Counted from the stretch's first letter, positions 56,374 to 64,000 are shown. The stretch: DNA of 64,000 nucleotides from Streptacidiphilus albus JL83 (GCF_000744705.1 NZ_JQML01000001.1:4102017-4166016), one strand, 5' to 3'. The notes: generated by a model from the letters alone, not told the origin. Numbers and translations: made by a program.

Positions 56374-57063
56374 TCAGCTGGTGGCCACGAACACGTGCGC
56401 CGCGATCTCCTTGTCCAGCTCGGCGGCCTCGCCGCCGCTGCTCACCAGCACCCCGCCCGGCGCGGACGTGACGCTCACCACGGCGCCCGGCTGCACGCCG
56501 GCCCGCCGCAGGGTGTACATCAGCTGGGCGTCGGTCTGGATCGGCTCGCCGATCCGCCGGACCACCACGCTCCGCCCCTCCGAACCGGGCACCAGCTCGT
56601 CGAGGCTGACCACGATCTCGTCGTCGCTCTCGCCGGGGGCCTCGCCCAGCTCCTCCAGGCCGGGGATGGGGTTGCCGTAGGGCGACTCGGTCGGGTGCCG
56701 CAGCAGCTCCAGCACCCGGCGTTCCACCGCCTCGCTCATCACGTGCTCCCAGCGGCAGGCCTCGGCGTGGACCTGCTCCCACTCCAGCCCGATCACGTCC
56801 ACCAGCAGGCATTCGGCGATGCGGTGCTTGCGCATCACCCGGGTCGCCAGCTTGCGCCCGCCCTCGGTCAGTTCGAGGTGCCGGTCGTCCGCGACCTCCA
56901 GCAGGCCGTCGCGCTCCATCCGGGCGACCGTCTGGCTGACCGTCGGCCCGCTCTGCTCAAGGCGCTCCGCGATCCGGGCGCGCATCGGCACCACGCCCTC
57001 TTCCTCCAGCTCGAAGATGGTGCGCAGGTACATCTCAGTCGTGTCAATAAGGTGGCCGGTCAT
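56374..57063 (-). CDS. dmdR1: DtxR/IdeR-family iron-dependent repressor (DmdR1-like)
   Basis: This 229-residue metalloregulator has an N-terminal winged helix (LIDTTEMYLRTIFELEEEGVVPMRARIAERLEQSG). The dimer/metal domain includes HRIAECLLVDVIGLEWEQVHAEACRWEHVMSE with the Cys, Glu and His of the metal sites. A C-terminal SH3-like domain (SVVVRRIGEPIQTDAQLMYTLRRAGV) completes it. It is nearly collinear with S. coelicolor DmdR1, the Fe2+-dependent repressor of siderophore genes. ATG 57063 gives the conserved start; a frame extending to 57711 is antisense to the SIS gene. In S. coelicolor an antiparallel gene (adm) overlaps dmdR1, and a plus-strand frame is also open here. Confidence 0.95.
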   Translation of the reverse strand: MTGHLIDTTEMYLRTIFELEEEGVVPMRARIAERLEQSGPTVSQTVARMERDGLLEVADDRHLELTEGGRKLATRVMRKHRIAECLLVDVIGLEWEQVHAEACRWEHVMSEAVERRVLELLRHPTESPYGNPIPGLEELGEAPGESDDEIVVSLDELVPGSEGRSVVVRRIGEPIQTDAQLMYTLRRAGVQPGAVVSVTSAPGGVLVSSGGEAAELDKEIAAHVFVATS

Positions 57064-57246
57064 CGCCGCGGGCTCCGTTCCTCGTCGTCCAGCGTCGTCG
57101 CACTGCAATTCTGACGCATGCCACCGACAATCCGGTCTTCCGCGCCCCCTGGCCCTGTTGACATCCGCCCCACCGAGGCAGGACCGTGCCTCGGAACGAA
57201 GAGCGCAGTCACACCGGGCACCCTGACGAAAGCGAGCACACACCCG

Positions 57247-57996
57247 ATGAGCGATCTGGCCGGGCGATACATCAACGCGGCGATCTCCCTGCTGCAGCGG
57301 GTCCGCGACGAGGAGACCGAGGGCGTCCGGCTCGCGGCCGAGGCCCTGGCGCGGACGGTGCGCGAGGGCGGGCGGATCTTCGCCTTCGGCGCGGGGCACT
57401 CCTCGCTCGCCGCCATGGACGTCGTCTACCGGGCCGGCGGCCTGGTGCTGATGAATCTGCTGGACGTGCCCGGCGTGACCGGGGTGAACGTCGTCCCGGC
57501 GCACCTGGGCAGCTCGCTGGAGCGGGTGTCCGGACTGGCCACCGCCGCCCTGGACGCCAGCCCGGCGCGCAGCGGCGACCTGCTGTTCCTGATCTCGCTC
57601 TCCGGCCGCCAGGTGATGCCGGTCGAGCTGGCCATGCACGCCCGGGCGCGCGGGATGACCGTGGTCGGGGTGACCTCGCTGGCCTACCCGGCGGCGGTCA
57701 GCGCCCAGCACCCCTCGGGCACCTACCTCAAGGACCAGTGCGACATCGTGCTGGACAACAAGATCGCGGTCGGCGACGGCGAGCTGACCACCGAGGGCGC
57801 CGACACCACCTTCGGCCCGGCCTCGACCATCACCACGGTCGCGCTGATGCAGTCGGTGGTGGCCACCGCGGTCGGGCTGCTGGCCGAGGAGGGCCCGACC
57901 CCGCCGCTGTTCCGCTCCGGCAACGTCGACGGCGGCATGGCCTGGAACGCCAAGCTGATGGCCGACAACCGCGAGCGGGTCTTCTACACCTTCTGA
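57247..57996 (+). CDS. SIS-domain sugar-phosphate binding protein
   Basis: This 249-residue protein has a SIS (sugar isomerase) domain. It carries the phosphate-binding FAFGAGHSSLAAMDVVYRAGG near the start, LLFLISLSGRQVMPVELAMHAR in the middle, and the C-terminal GNVDGGMAWNAKLMADNRERVFYTF. This matches the group of SIS proteins often annotated as N-acetylmuramic acid-6-phosphate etherase-like or phosphosugar isomerases without defined substrate. ATG 57247 was chosen by homology; the ribosome site is weak. It diverges from dmdR1 and may share its promoter region (183 bp). Confidence 0.88.
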   Translation: MSDLAGRYINAAISLLQRVRDEETEGVRLAAEALARTVREGGRIFAFGAGHSSLAAMDVVYRAGGLVLMNLLDVPGVTGVNVVPAHLGSSLERVSGLATAALDASPARSGDLLFLISLSGRQVMPVELAMHARARGMTVVGVTSLAYPAAVSAQHPSGTYLKDQCDIVLDNKIAVGDGELTTEGADTTFGPASTITTVALMQSVVATAVGLLAEEGPTPPLFRSGNVDGGMAWNAKLMADNRERVFYTF

Positions 57997-58000
57997 GCTG

Positions 58001-59401
58001 CTACACCTGCTGACCGGGCGGCCGGTCCTGGCCCGCGGCGGCGCGGCGGGCCGCCGCCAGGTCGACCGCGACCGCGACCCGGGCGGCGATGTCCTCCGCG
58101 TAGGCCGTGTCGGCCCGGTCGAACCGGTGCCGGCCGGGGCCCCGCAGGAAGGTCAGCACGCCCAGGGTCCGGCCGCCGCTGCGCAGCGGCGTGCACAGGG
58201 CGTGGACGGTGTCGGCCGGCCAGCGCCGGAGCACCGCCCAGTCGGCCTGGGGCGGCACCCCGCTGTCGGAGGAGGCGACCGTGACCGTCTGCTCGACCGC
58301 CCGGACCGCCGGATGGACCTCGCTGTAGCGGACCGGCAGGCCGGTCGGCTCCAGCACCGCCTCGTGGCCGAGGCCGCCGACCGCGCCCAGCCCCCCGCCG
58401 GGCGACATCGCCGCCCGGACCAGCGGGCCGGACCCGGTGTCACCGTGGGCCCTGGGCCGGTCGAGGACGTCCAGCAGCGCCCGGTCCGCGAAGCCGGCCA
58501 GGACGAAGTCGAGGTAGCCGATCGCGGCCTCCATGGCGTCCTCGCACTCGGCCGCGGCCTGTCCGGCGCGGCGCAGCTGCGAGGCCCGGAACCGCAGCAC
58601 CGTGCCCTCCTGCTCGGCCTGCTCGTGCAGGGTGACGTCCTCGAAGAACCAGGCGACCCCGAGCGGGACCGGCTCCTCCCCCAGCGGGGAGCCGAGCCGG
58701 ACGAACTCGCTGCGCCAGCAGCGGCGGCGGCCGGGCTCGGCCCGCAGCGCGGCCCAGAGCTTGACGCCGGTCAACGGCTTGCCGGTGGCGAGGACGTGCT
58801 GGAGCGCGGCCTCCAGCTCCTGCACGCCGTCGCCCAGGACCTCCCCCAGCGGGTGGCCGAGCAGGGCGTTGCGCTCGCAGTCCAGCCAGCGGGCGGCGGA
58901 CTCGCCGACGGCGGCCGGGCGCAGGTCCGCGTCGACCAGCACCACGCCGGTGGGCGCCTCGTCCAGCATCGCCTCCGCCAGGCCGAGCGAGCGCTCCAGC
59001 TCGACCTGGGCGCCGGCCTCGGAGAAGGCGAAGTACAGGCCGAGCGGCCCGCCGTCGGCGGCGGTGAGCGGGTGCGCCTGGGCGCGCACCAGGACCCTTC
59101 GGCCGTCCCGGGTGGTCAGCGCGAACTCGTGGATCCGGCCCGCACCGTGACCGTCGGTCAGCTGGAGGTGGACGGCTTCGGCGTCGGCCGGGCGCAGCGC
59201 CCAGCCGGCCAGCCCGTCGCGGCCCACCGCCTCCCCGGCGGTCCAGCCGAGCAACCGGGTCGCCTCCCGGTTCCAGTGGGTGACCACCCCGTCGCGGTCG
59301 AGCGCGGCGAGTCCGACCTCCATGCCGTCGAGCAGGACCGCGAGCAGACGGGCATCCGCGTCCAGAGCCAACGCCGGTGCCGCCGCCCCCTGGGCGTCCA
59401 T
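58001..59401 (-). CDS. PAS-PAS-GAF sensor protein without an output domain
   Basis: The 466-residue cytosolic protein contains PAS 1 at about 10-130 (VGLAALDRDGVVTHWNREATRLLGW) and PAS 2 at about 135-260 (EAPTGVVLVDADLRPAAVGESAARWL). A helical linker and a C-terminal GAF domain (about 310-450; WPADTVHALCTPLRSGGRTLGVLTFLR) follow. Streptomycete relatives usually end in a PP2C/SpoIIE phosphatase that acts on STAS proteins; none is present and the frame ends cleanly after GAF. It may signal by protein contact. ATG 59401 has GGGAGG 9 nt upstream; a frame to 59452 adds 17 residues. It converges on the SIS gene, stops 4 bp apart. Confidence 0.85.
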   Translation of the reverse strand: MDAQGAAAPALALDADARLLAVLLDGMEVGLAALDRDGVVTHWNREATRLLGWTAGEAVGRDGLAGWALRPADAEAVHLQLTDGHGAGRIHEFALTTRDGRRVLVRAQAHPLTAADGGPLGLYFAFSEAGAQVELERSLGLAEAMLDEAPTGVVLVDADLRPAAVGESAARWLDCERNALLGHPLGEVLGDGVQELEAALQHVLATGKPLTGVKLWAALRAEPGRRRCWRSEFVRLGSPLGEEPVPLGVAWFFEDVTLHEQAEQEGTVLRFRASQLRRAGQAAAECEDAMEAAIGYLDFVLAGFADRALLDVLDRPRAHGDTGSGPLVRAAMSPGGGLGAVGGLGHEAVLEPTGLPVRYSEVHPAVRAVEQTVTVASSDSGVPPQADWAVLRRWPADTVHALCTPLRSGGRTLGVLTFLRGPGRHRFDRADTAYAEDIAARVAVAVDLAAARRAAAGQDRPPGQQV

Positions 59402-59564
59402 TCCGCTGCACCTCCCTGCGGGTTGCGAACCGGGGTGTGAACCGTAGGCCATTCAACTCGCACCCTCCGACTGGTACACCCCTTTCCGCCAAAAATCCCC
59501 CGCAGGTGACGTTCGCGTGCTGACGGAGCAGCCCGCGCCCGCCGGAGCCCGGGAAATTAATCCG

Positions 59565-59594
59565 TTGCCCCGGCGCGGGGCACCTGCCTAGAGT
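59565..59594 (+). promoter_or_regulatory. Vegetative-type promoter before the leader frame
   Basis: TTGCCC (59565-59570), 18-bp spacer, TAGAGT (59589-59594) fits the HrdB-type TTGACN/TAGRRT pattern. A start near 59601 would leave a ~26-nt leader before the 12-codon frame. Confidence 0.6.
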
Positions 59595-59626
59595 GGCGCC
59601 ACACTCGAAAGGAGGTGATCCGGAGT

Positions 59627-59665
59627 ATGACTACTTCTGGGACCAGTGAGGTGGCTGCTTCCTAG
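59627..59665 (+). CDS. 12-codon leader frame with a perfect Shine-Dalgarno
   Basis: ATG 59627 to TAG 59665 encodes MTTSGTSEVAAS. The upstream GAAAGGAGGTGATCC (59607-59621) is fully complementary to the 3' end of actinobacterial 16S rRNA, the strongest ribosome site in the window. GGAGG lies 11 nt before the ATG. Most codons are ones this genome avoids (ACT twice, TCT, AGT, GGG, GCT twice). The stop falls in the arm of a hairpin that competes with a second pairing. This is the layout of a regulatory leader peptide for the SLATT genes downstream; the peptide itself matches nothing I know. Confidence 0.55.
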   Translation: MTTSGTSEVAAS

Positions 59666-59711
59666 CAGCCTGTAGATCGTTTCGGACTGTGTGGCAATCC
59701 ACTGCAGCCAC
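59651..59711 (+). ncRNA. Mutually exclusive hairpins in the SLATT leader
   Basis: GGCTGC (59653-59658) can pair with GCAGCC (59665-59670), or as GTGGCTGC (59651-59658) with GCAGCCAC (59704-59711). A small hairpin GTGG-CAAT-CCAC (59691-59702) overlaps the second partner. The first pairing includes the last codons and the stop of the leader frame. Confidence 0.5.
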
Positions 59712-59738
59712 CCGACCCCCGGGCCCGCCGGCCGTCCT

Positions 59739-59769
59739 CCGGCGCCCGTCCATCCTGGACGGGAGCCGG
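59739..59769 (+). terminator. Terminator-like hairpin before the SLATT genes
   Basis: CCCGTCCA (59745-59752) pairs with TGGACGGG (59756-59763) across a 3-nt loop, extended by CCGGC/GCCGG (59739-59743 with 59765-59769). An alternative 10-bp outer pair joins 59716-59725 to 59768-59777. TTG follows, not a U tract. Confidence 0.5.
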
Positions 59770-59896
59770 CCCGGGGGTTGTCCATGTCCGGAGCCTCCAT
59801 ATCGGCAGGTGTGCTGTGCAGACTCCTCGGGCAGCGTCACACTTGTGCGGAACACCGCCGCACGGGACGCCACGGGTATGCCACGAGGGGGAGTCG

Positions 59897-60814
59897 ATGG
59901 TCCGCAAGGAACCGGCCGGGAACCGCGAGCGCCAACTGTTACCGGAGCCGTTCTGGTTCTCCGACGAGGCCTCGCTGGCGGGCCAGCGCCAGGCACTCCG
60001 CTGGTACGTCGGCCAGATCACGATGCTGATGCTGGCGGCGGTCGTCGGCACCTTCGACTTCCATCTCAGGGGCCTCAACCTGGCCCCCGCGCTCTCGGTG
60101 CTGGCCTTCGTCGGCGCCTGGTACTTCTGGGACCGGCTGCGCGCGGAGAACCCCCAGGCCCGCTGGTACGAGGGCCGGGCGGCGGCCGAGTCGGTGAAGA
60201 CCCTCGCCTGGAAGTACGTGGTCAGGGCGCGGCCGTTCGCCGGTCCGGCCAGGTCGGTGGACTCCGACACGGCATTCGAGGAGCAGATGGCGGAGGTCTT
60301 CCAGACCTTCCGGGGCAGCCCGGTGATCCCCGAGGGGACCAAGCCGGCCATCACCGACGAGATGCGCCGGGTCCGCGGCACCCCGCTGGGCGTCCGCCGC
60401 GACCTCTACCTGCAGGAGCGGGTCCGGGCGCAGCGGACCTGGTACCTCTCCCGGGCGGACCTGTGCGACAGCGAGAAGGCCAAGTGGCAGCTGGTGTCGG
60501 TGATGGCGATCATCCTCGGCGGTGGCTTCGCGGTGCTGCAGATCTTCAGCGTCATCCCCTGGCACACCCTGGGCATGTTCACCACCTTCGCCGCCTCGGT
60601 CACCGCCTGGACCCAGTTGAAGCAGTTCACCCCGCTGGCCTCGGCCTATCGACTGGCCGCCGGTGAACTCGACGACATCGAGGTTCAGTTGACCCGACTC
60701 GACCTCAACGCGCCTGGCGCCGAGGAGGCCTGGTCGAAGCAGTCACGGGACGCCGAGGACGCCGTCTCCCGCGAGCACACCACCTGGCGGGCCCGGAGCG
60801 ACCGGCGGGTGTGA
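59897..60814 (+). CDS. SLATT/DUF4231 membrane protein 1
   Basis: This 305-residue protein has two pairs of hydrophobic helices, about 40-80 (ITMLMLAAVVGTF ... LSVLAFVGAWYFW) and ~205-250 (VMAIILGGGFAVLQIF ... FTTFAASVTAW). The connecting segment is helical (RWYEGRAAAESVKTLAWKYVVRA). This is the DUF4231 form of the SLATT family, which is predicted to form pores or effectors in nucleotide-linked conflict systems. ATG 59897 has GAGGGGGAG upstream; a longer frame to 59816 adds 27 unconserved residues. It is followed by a paralogue 44 bp downstream and preceded by the leader frame. Confidence 0.82.
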   Translation: MVRKEPAGNRERQLLPEPFWFSDEASLAGQRQALRWYVGQITMLMLAAVVGTFDFHLRGLNLAPALSVLAFVGAWYFWDRLRAENPQARWYEGRAAAESVKTLAWKYVVRARPFAGPARSVDSDTAFEEQMAEVFQTFRGSPVIPEGTKPAITDEMRRVRGTPLGVRRDLYLQERVRAQRTWYLSRADLCDSEKAKWQLVSVMAIILGGGFAVLQIFSVIPWHTLGMFTTFAASVTAWTQLKQFTPLASAYRLAAGELDDIEVQLTRLDLNAPGAEEAWSKQSRDAEDAVSREHTTWRARSDRRV

Positions 60815-60858
60815 CCGACCGGTGCGACCGGAGTCCGACAGACGGCCAGGGGGACGCA

Positions 60859-61788
60859 ATGCCGCATCTGGATCCACCGCACTTCCCGGAGTCCGAGCTG
60901 CTGCCGGAGGCCTTCCGGGTGGTGGACCGGGCCTCGCTGCGGGGCCAGGACTACACCCTGTTCTGGTTCCGCTGCCAGCTCGGCCTGACGCTGCTGGCCG
61001 CCCTGTTCGGCACCTTCCCGGAGCGGGAGGTGCACGGGATCAACGTGGTCCCGCTGTTCGCCGTCTGCGCCTTCCTGGGCGCCGGGGCCTTCGCCTGGGC
61101 CCTGCACCACCGATCGCCCCAGGCCGACTGGTACCGGGGGCGGGCGGCGGCCGAGGCGGTGAAGGCCCTGGCCTGGAAGTACACGGTGCGGGCGGCGCCC
61201 TTCGAGGGGCCGCCCGCCTCGGCCGAGGCCGACCAGCGCTTCGACGAGCTGCTGGACAGCGCGCTGCGGCTGTTCCGGACCGAACCGGACCTCGGCGGCG
61301 GCTCGCCGATGACCAACTCGCAGATAACCAAGGGGATGCGCGAGGAGCGCGCGTCGACCCTGCGGGAGCGGCGCAACCTCTACGTCTCGGAGCGGGTCGA
61401 CGCCCAGCGGATCTGGTACCTCTCCCGCGCGGACGAGTACGAGCACCGGTCCAACGTCTGGGCGCTGTGGACGGCGTCCTCGTTCGTGGCCGGCGCCGCG
61501 GTCGCGGTGCTGGAGGTGACGGCCGCGCCCTCGCTGCGGGCGCTCGGCCTGCTCTCGGCCGGGGTCGCCTCGGCGACGGCCTGGACCCAGCTGCTCCAGT
61601 TCCGCCCGCTGGCCTCGACCTACCGGCTGGCCGCCAAGGAACTGCTGCGGCTGGCAGCCGAGTTGCGCAACCTCGACGTCAAGGCCCCGGACGCCGAGGA
61701 GCGCTGGTCCTGGCTCGCCCGGGAGGCCGACGACGTGATCATGCACGAGCACCTGCTCTGGCGGGCCCGGAGCGCGCGCCGGATCTGA
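60859..61788 (+). CDS. SLATT/DUF4231 membrane protein 2
   Basis: This 309-residue paralogue of the gene before it has the same order of segments (EAFRVVDRASLRGQ; DWYRGRAAAEAVKALAWKYTVRAAPFEG; RNLYVSERVDAQRIWYLSRADEYE; ATAWTQLLQFRPLASTYRLAAKELL). Two helix pairs lie at about 38-80 and 205-250. A GTG at 60811 overlaps the previous stop (GTGA) and would add 16 residues; ATG 60859 has GGGGGAC 4 nt upstream and is preferred. Tandem SLATT pairs suggest a heteromeric membrane complex. It converges on the NB-ARC/TPR gene with a 39-bp gap. Confidence 0.82.
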   Translation: MPHLDPPHFPESELLPEAFRVVDRASLRGQDYTLFWFRCQLGLTLLAALFGTFPEREVHGINVVPLFAVCAFLGAGAFAWALHHRSPQADWYRGRAAAEAVKALAWKYTVRAAPFEGPPASAEADQRFDELLDSALRLFRTEPDLGGGSPMTNSQITKGMREERASTLRERRNLYVSERVDAQRIWYLSRADEYEHRSNVWALWTASSFVAGAAVAVLEVTAAPSLRALGLLSAGVASATAWTQLLQFRPLASTYRLAAKELLRLAAELRNLDVKAPDAEERWSWLAREADDVIMHEHLLWRARSARRI

Positions 61789-61827
61789 CGGCGCATCCGG
61801 CCGGGACTCCGGCCGTCGGGGCTCCGG

Positions 61828-64000
61828 TCACCAGCGCTGGAGCTCCAGGATCCGGCTGACCCGGGCGCCGGACCTGGCCCGCCGGTAGTCGGGGTGGCCG
61901 GGGCCGAGCGCCCGGTCCAGCTGCGGCAGCAGCTCCGCGCGCAGCTGTCGGGCCTCCGCCTCCCGGCCGGACGCCTCCAGCGTGACCGTGAGGTTGGCCC
62001 CGCAGAGCAGCGCGTCCAGGAACTGTTCGCCGTAGCGGGCGGCCAGCAGCTCCCGCGCCCGCCGTGCCCCGGCCTCGGCCTGCCCGTACAGGCCCGCGTC
62101 GCCTTGGACGTTGGCCAGGTTGGCCATCGAGCAGAGCGTGACCGGGTGGTTCTCGCCGAGCACCCGGACCAGCCCGGCCAGCGTCCGCCGGCCGAGCTCC
62201 AGCGCCTCCCGCAGCCGCTCCGGGCCGCCGCCGTCGCTCAGGTAGACCATCACGTTGTCGGCGGCGCCGAGGGTGTTCGGGTGCTCCTCGCCGAGGTCCC
62301 GGAGGAACTGCCGGTGCACCTCCCGGGCCTCGGCCAGGGCCCGGTCCGGGTCGCCGGTCACCCACAGGTCGGCGGCGTAGCTCAGCCGGCACAGCCGGGT
62401 CTCCGGGTGGCCCTCGCCGTACTCGCTCCGGTACCGGTCGTAGGTGGCCCCGGTCAGCCGCAGCGCCTCCTCGCCGTGTCCGACCAGGCGCAGCGACACG
62501 GCCAGGCTCCGGGCCAGCGCCAGCGAGTCGATGTGCTGCTCGCCGACCAGCGCGTCCATCCGCTCCTTCAGCGGGCGCAGCCGGTCCACCGCGTCCACCA
62601 GGTGGCCCAGGTCCCTGGCCTCGCGCGCCTGCATGGCCTGGAGCAGCAGGGTCTCCCGGTGCTCCGGGCCGAGCCGCTGGGCCCAGCCCTGGGCGGTGGC
62701 CGCGTCGAGCGCCTGGGCCTGGACGAAGTTGCCGACCAGCCGGTGGTCGACGGCGAGGTTGCCGGCCAGCCGGAGGGTGCGGACGTCGTACTCGCCCAGC
62801 GACTGGCTCATGGTGGCGTGGGTGCGCCCGTCCAGGGCCAGGGCCTCCTGGTAGCGGCCGAGCGCCCGCAGGTCGGAGGCCAGGTTGCCGGCCGTGAACA
62901 GGGTGTGGACATGGCTCTCGCCGATCATCGCGGTCTGCCGGGCCAGGGTGTCCCGGTCCAGCGACAGCGACTCCCGGTAACGGCCCTGCATCCGCAGGGT
63001 GTTGCCGAGTTCGGTGCGCAGCCGCAGGGTGAGCCAGTCCGGACCGGCGACCCCCGCGTGCCCGGTCCAGCGCCGGTCCAGCTGCTCGGCCAGGGTCCGG
63101 GCGGAGTCGTAGTCGCCGCCGCGCCACAGGTACCTGACCCGGTCCAGCATCAGCTGCCGGACCCGCTTGTCGTAGCAGTGGTGCGCCCCGGCCGGCAGCA
63201 GGTGCGGCCAGATCTGCTCCAGCCGCCCGTGGTTGCGGTCGTCGTCGACCTCGCCCTCGATCCGGTCCCGCGCGCCGACCAGGAGCCCGTGGACCAGGTG
63301 CCGGGTCTCCTCGCGCTGCTCCTCGCCCAGGCTCTCCCGGACCACCGCCTGGACCAGCCGGTGCATCTGGACGCTGCCGTCGCCGCTGTCGATCCGCGCC
63401 AGCGAGTACCGGCCGATCTGCTCGAAGACCGTGCCGAAGCTGCTGGGGTCGACGATCCTCGGGTCGAGCTCCCCCAACTGCTGGAGCAGCAGGTCGCTCT
63501 GGAGCAGCGAGCGGGCGATCGGCTCGGTGCCGAAGTGGGCGCAGATCTCCAGCACCCGGACCGCCGCCGGGGCGGTCGCCCGCAGGGTGTTGATGGACAG
63601 GCCCCAGGTCGCCACGACCGGGTTGGGGTCCTCGGTCTCCACCGCCTGGCTGAGGATCAGCGCCAGCCGCCCCTCCAGCAGCCGCAGGTACTCCTCGACC
63701 GGGATCCCGGTGCTGGAGAGGTAGGCGGCGGCCTGCTCGACCGCCAGCGGCAGGTCGCCGAGGCGTTCGGCGATCCGCTCGGCCTGCTCCGGCGAGAGCG
63801 TGGCGACCCGTTCGCAGAGGTGCTCGATGCTCTCCGCGCGCTCGAAGACGTCGAGCGGCACGGCGTCGGCGACGGTGCCCCAGGTGTGGTTGCGGGAGGT
63901 GATCAGCACGTGGCCGCTGCCCTGCGGGAGGTAGCCGGCCAGCTCGGCCGGCTCCCTGACGTTGTCGAACACCAGCAGCCAGCGCGGGCCGGGGCGGTCC
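61828..64000 (-). CDS. fxsT: NB-ARC/TPR protein of the FxSxx-COOH system type (partial, N terminus outside)
   Basis: The gene reads in from beyond the right edge; about 724 residues are visible. The STAND ATPase part keeps the kinase-2 motif RWLLVFDNV at the edge, RNBS-B-like HVLITSRNHTW and GLPL-like GDLPLAVEQAAAYL, then a winged-helix segment (VLEICAHFGTEPIARSLL). From about residue 250 a long run of Kinesin-light-chain-type tetratricopeptide repeats follows (TLRLRTELGNTLRMQGRYRESLSL; HPVTLCSMANLANVQGDAGLYGQAE). This matches proteins annotated as FxSxx-COOH system tetratricopeptide repeat protein. The P-loop and any N-terminal domain lie outside. The peptide and radical SAM genes of such a system, if present, would be to the right. 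Confidence 0.85.
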   Translation of the reverse strand, partial: DRPGPRWLLVFDNVREPAELAGYLPQGSGHVLITSRNHTWGTVADAVPLDVFERAESIEHLCERVATLSPEQAERIAERLGDLPLAVEQAAAYLSSTGIPVEEYLRLLEGRLALILSQAVETEDPNPVVATWGLSINTLRATAPAAVRVLEICAHFGTEPIARSLLQSDLLLQQLGELDPRIVDPSSFGTVFEQIGRYSLARIDSGDGSVQMHRLVQAVVRESLGEEQREETRHLVHGLLVGARDRIEGEVDDDRNHGRLEQIWPHLLPAGAHHCYDKRVRQLMLDRVRYLWRGGDYDSARTLAEQLDRRWTGHAGVAGPDWLTLRLRTELGNTLRMQGRYRESLSLDRDTLARQTAMIGESHVHTLFTAGNLASDLRALGRYQEALALDGRTHATMSQSLGEYDVRTLRLAGNLAVDHRLVGNFVQAQALDAATAQGWAQRLGPEHRETLLLQAMQAREARDLGHLVDAVDRLRPLKERMDALVGEQHIDSLALARSLAVSLRLVGHGEEALRLTGATYDRYRSEYGEGHPETRLCRLSYAADLWVTGDPDRALAEAREVHRQFLRDLGEEHPNTLGAADNVMVYLSDGGGPERLREALELGRRTLAGLVRVLGENHPVTLCSMANLANVQGDAGLYGQAEAGARRARELLAARYGEQFLDALLCGANLTVTLEASGREAEARQLRAELLPQLDRALGPGHPDYRRARSGARVSRILELQRW

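Noticed and set aside
59607-59621. Fragment of a 16S rRNA 3' end or rRNA operon (AAGGAGGTGATCC)
   Set aside because: No rRNA sequence flanks it; the string is complementary to, not part of, the 3' end and is followed at once by an ATG frame, so it is a ribosome binding site.

Overview
The window is from a high-GC actinomycete of the Streptomycetaceae. I infer this from strong GC3 bias, GTG/TTG starts, GTGA/ATGA stop-start overlaps, TAGRRT-type -10 elements, the order kor / polyprenyl synthase / nuoN-A / menaquinone genes, and lineage markers: a DmdR1-like repressor, a Prim-Pol-like protein, an NsdA-like TPR regulator and DUF4231/SLATT proteins. Genus (Streptomyces, Kitasatospora or Streptacidiphilus) cannot be fixed. 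No tRNA, rRNA, IS element or CRISPR array was seen.

Left third (1-30.8 kb): energy metabolism, almost all on the minus strand. It holds an APC permease, the korAB 2-oxoacid:ferredoxin oxidoreductase, an orphan NarL-type regulator, a polyprenyl diphosphate synthase and a complete 14-gene complex I operon (nuoA-N). A 108-bp tandem duplication of the nuoD 3' end creates an extra 58-codon frame between nuoD and nuoE. Upstream of nuoA are a Rex-like operator and two Crp-like sites. Menaquinone genes follow: a geranylgeranyl-reductase-family flavoprotein, menG and the futalosine genes mqnC and mqnA. Polyprenyl tail, headgroup and final methylation for the quinone that complex I reduces are thus encoded side by side. 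A cold-shock gene closes the block.

Middle (30.9-44.6 kb): an accessory catabolic region. One minus operon holds SDR, acyl-CoA dehydrogenase, aldehyde dehydrogenase and Zn alcohol dehydrogenase. A second holds an amidohydrolase and a short/long acyl-CoA dehydrogenase pair. Plus-strand genes encode a cyclase-family hydrolase, an isochorismatase-like protein and an AMP-forming acyl-CoA ligase. Four copies of one inverted repeat, CTGAC-N5-GTCAG, lie before these units. They suggest one regulon for CoA-dependent breakdown of an unknown cyclic or branched substrate. A HATPase gene and about 1.2 kb of non-coding DNA interrupt it.

Right third (44.6-64 kb): a membrane-anchored esterase, a teichoic-acid-type glycosyl/glycerophosphotransferase, a STAS protein, an ECF sigma factor broken by a one-base frameshift next to its zinc anti-sigma factor, purU, conserved actinobacterial proteins, dmdR1, a SIS protein and a PAS/GAF sensor. 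The last segment has a promoter, a 12-codon frame with a perfect Shine-Dalgarno, mutually exclusive RNA hairpins, two paralogous SLATT membrane proteins and a convergent, truncated NB-ARC/TPR gene of the FxSxx-COOH (FxsT) type running off the right edge.
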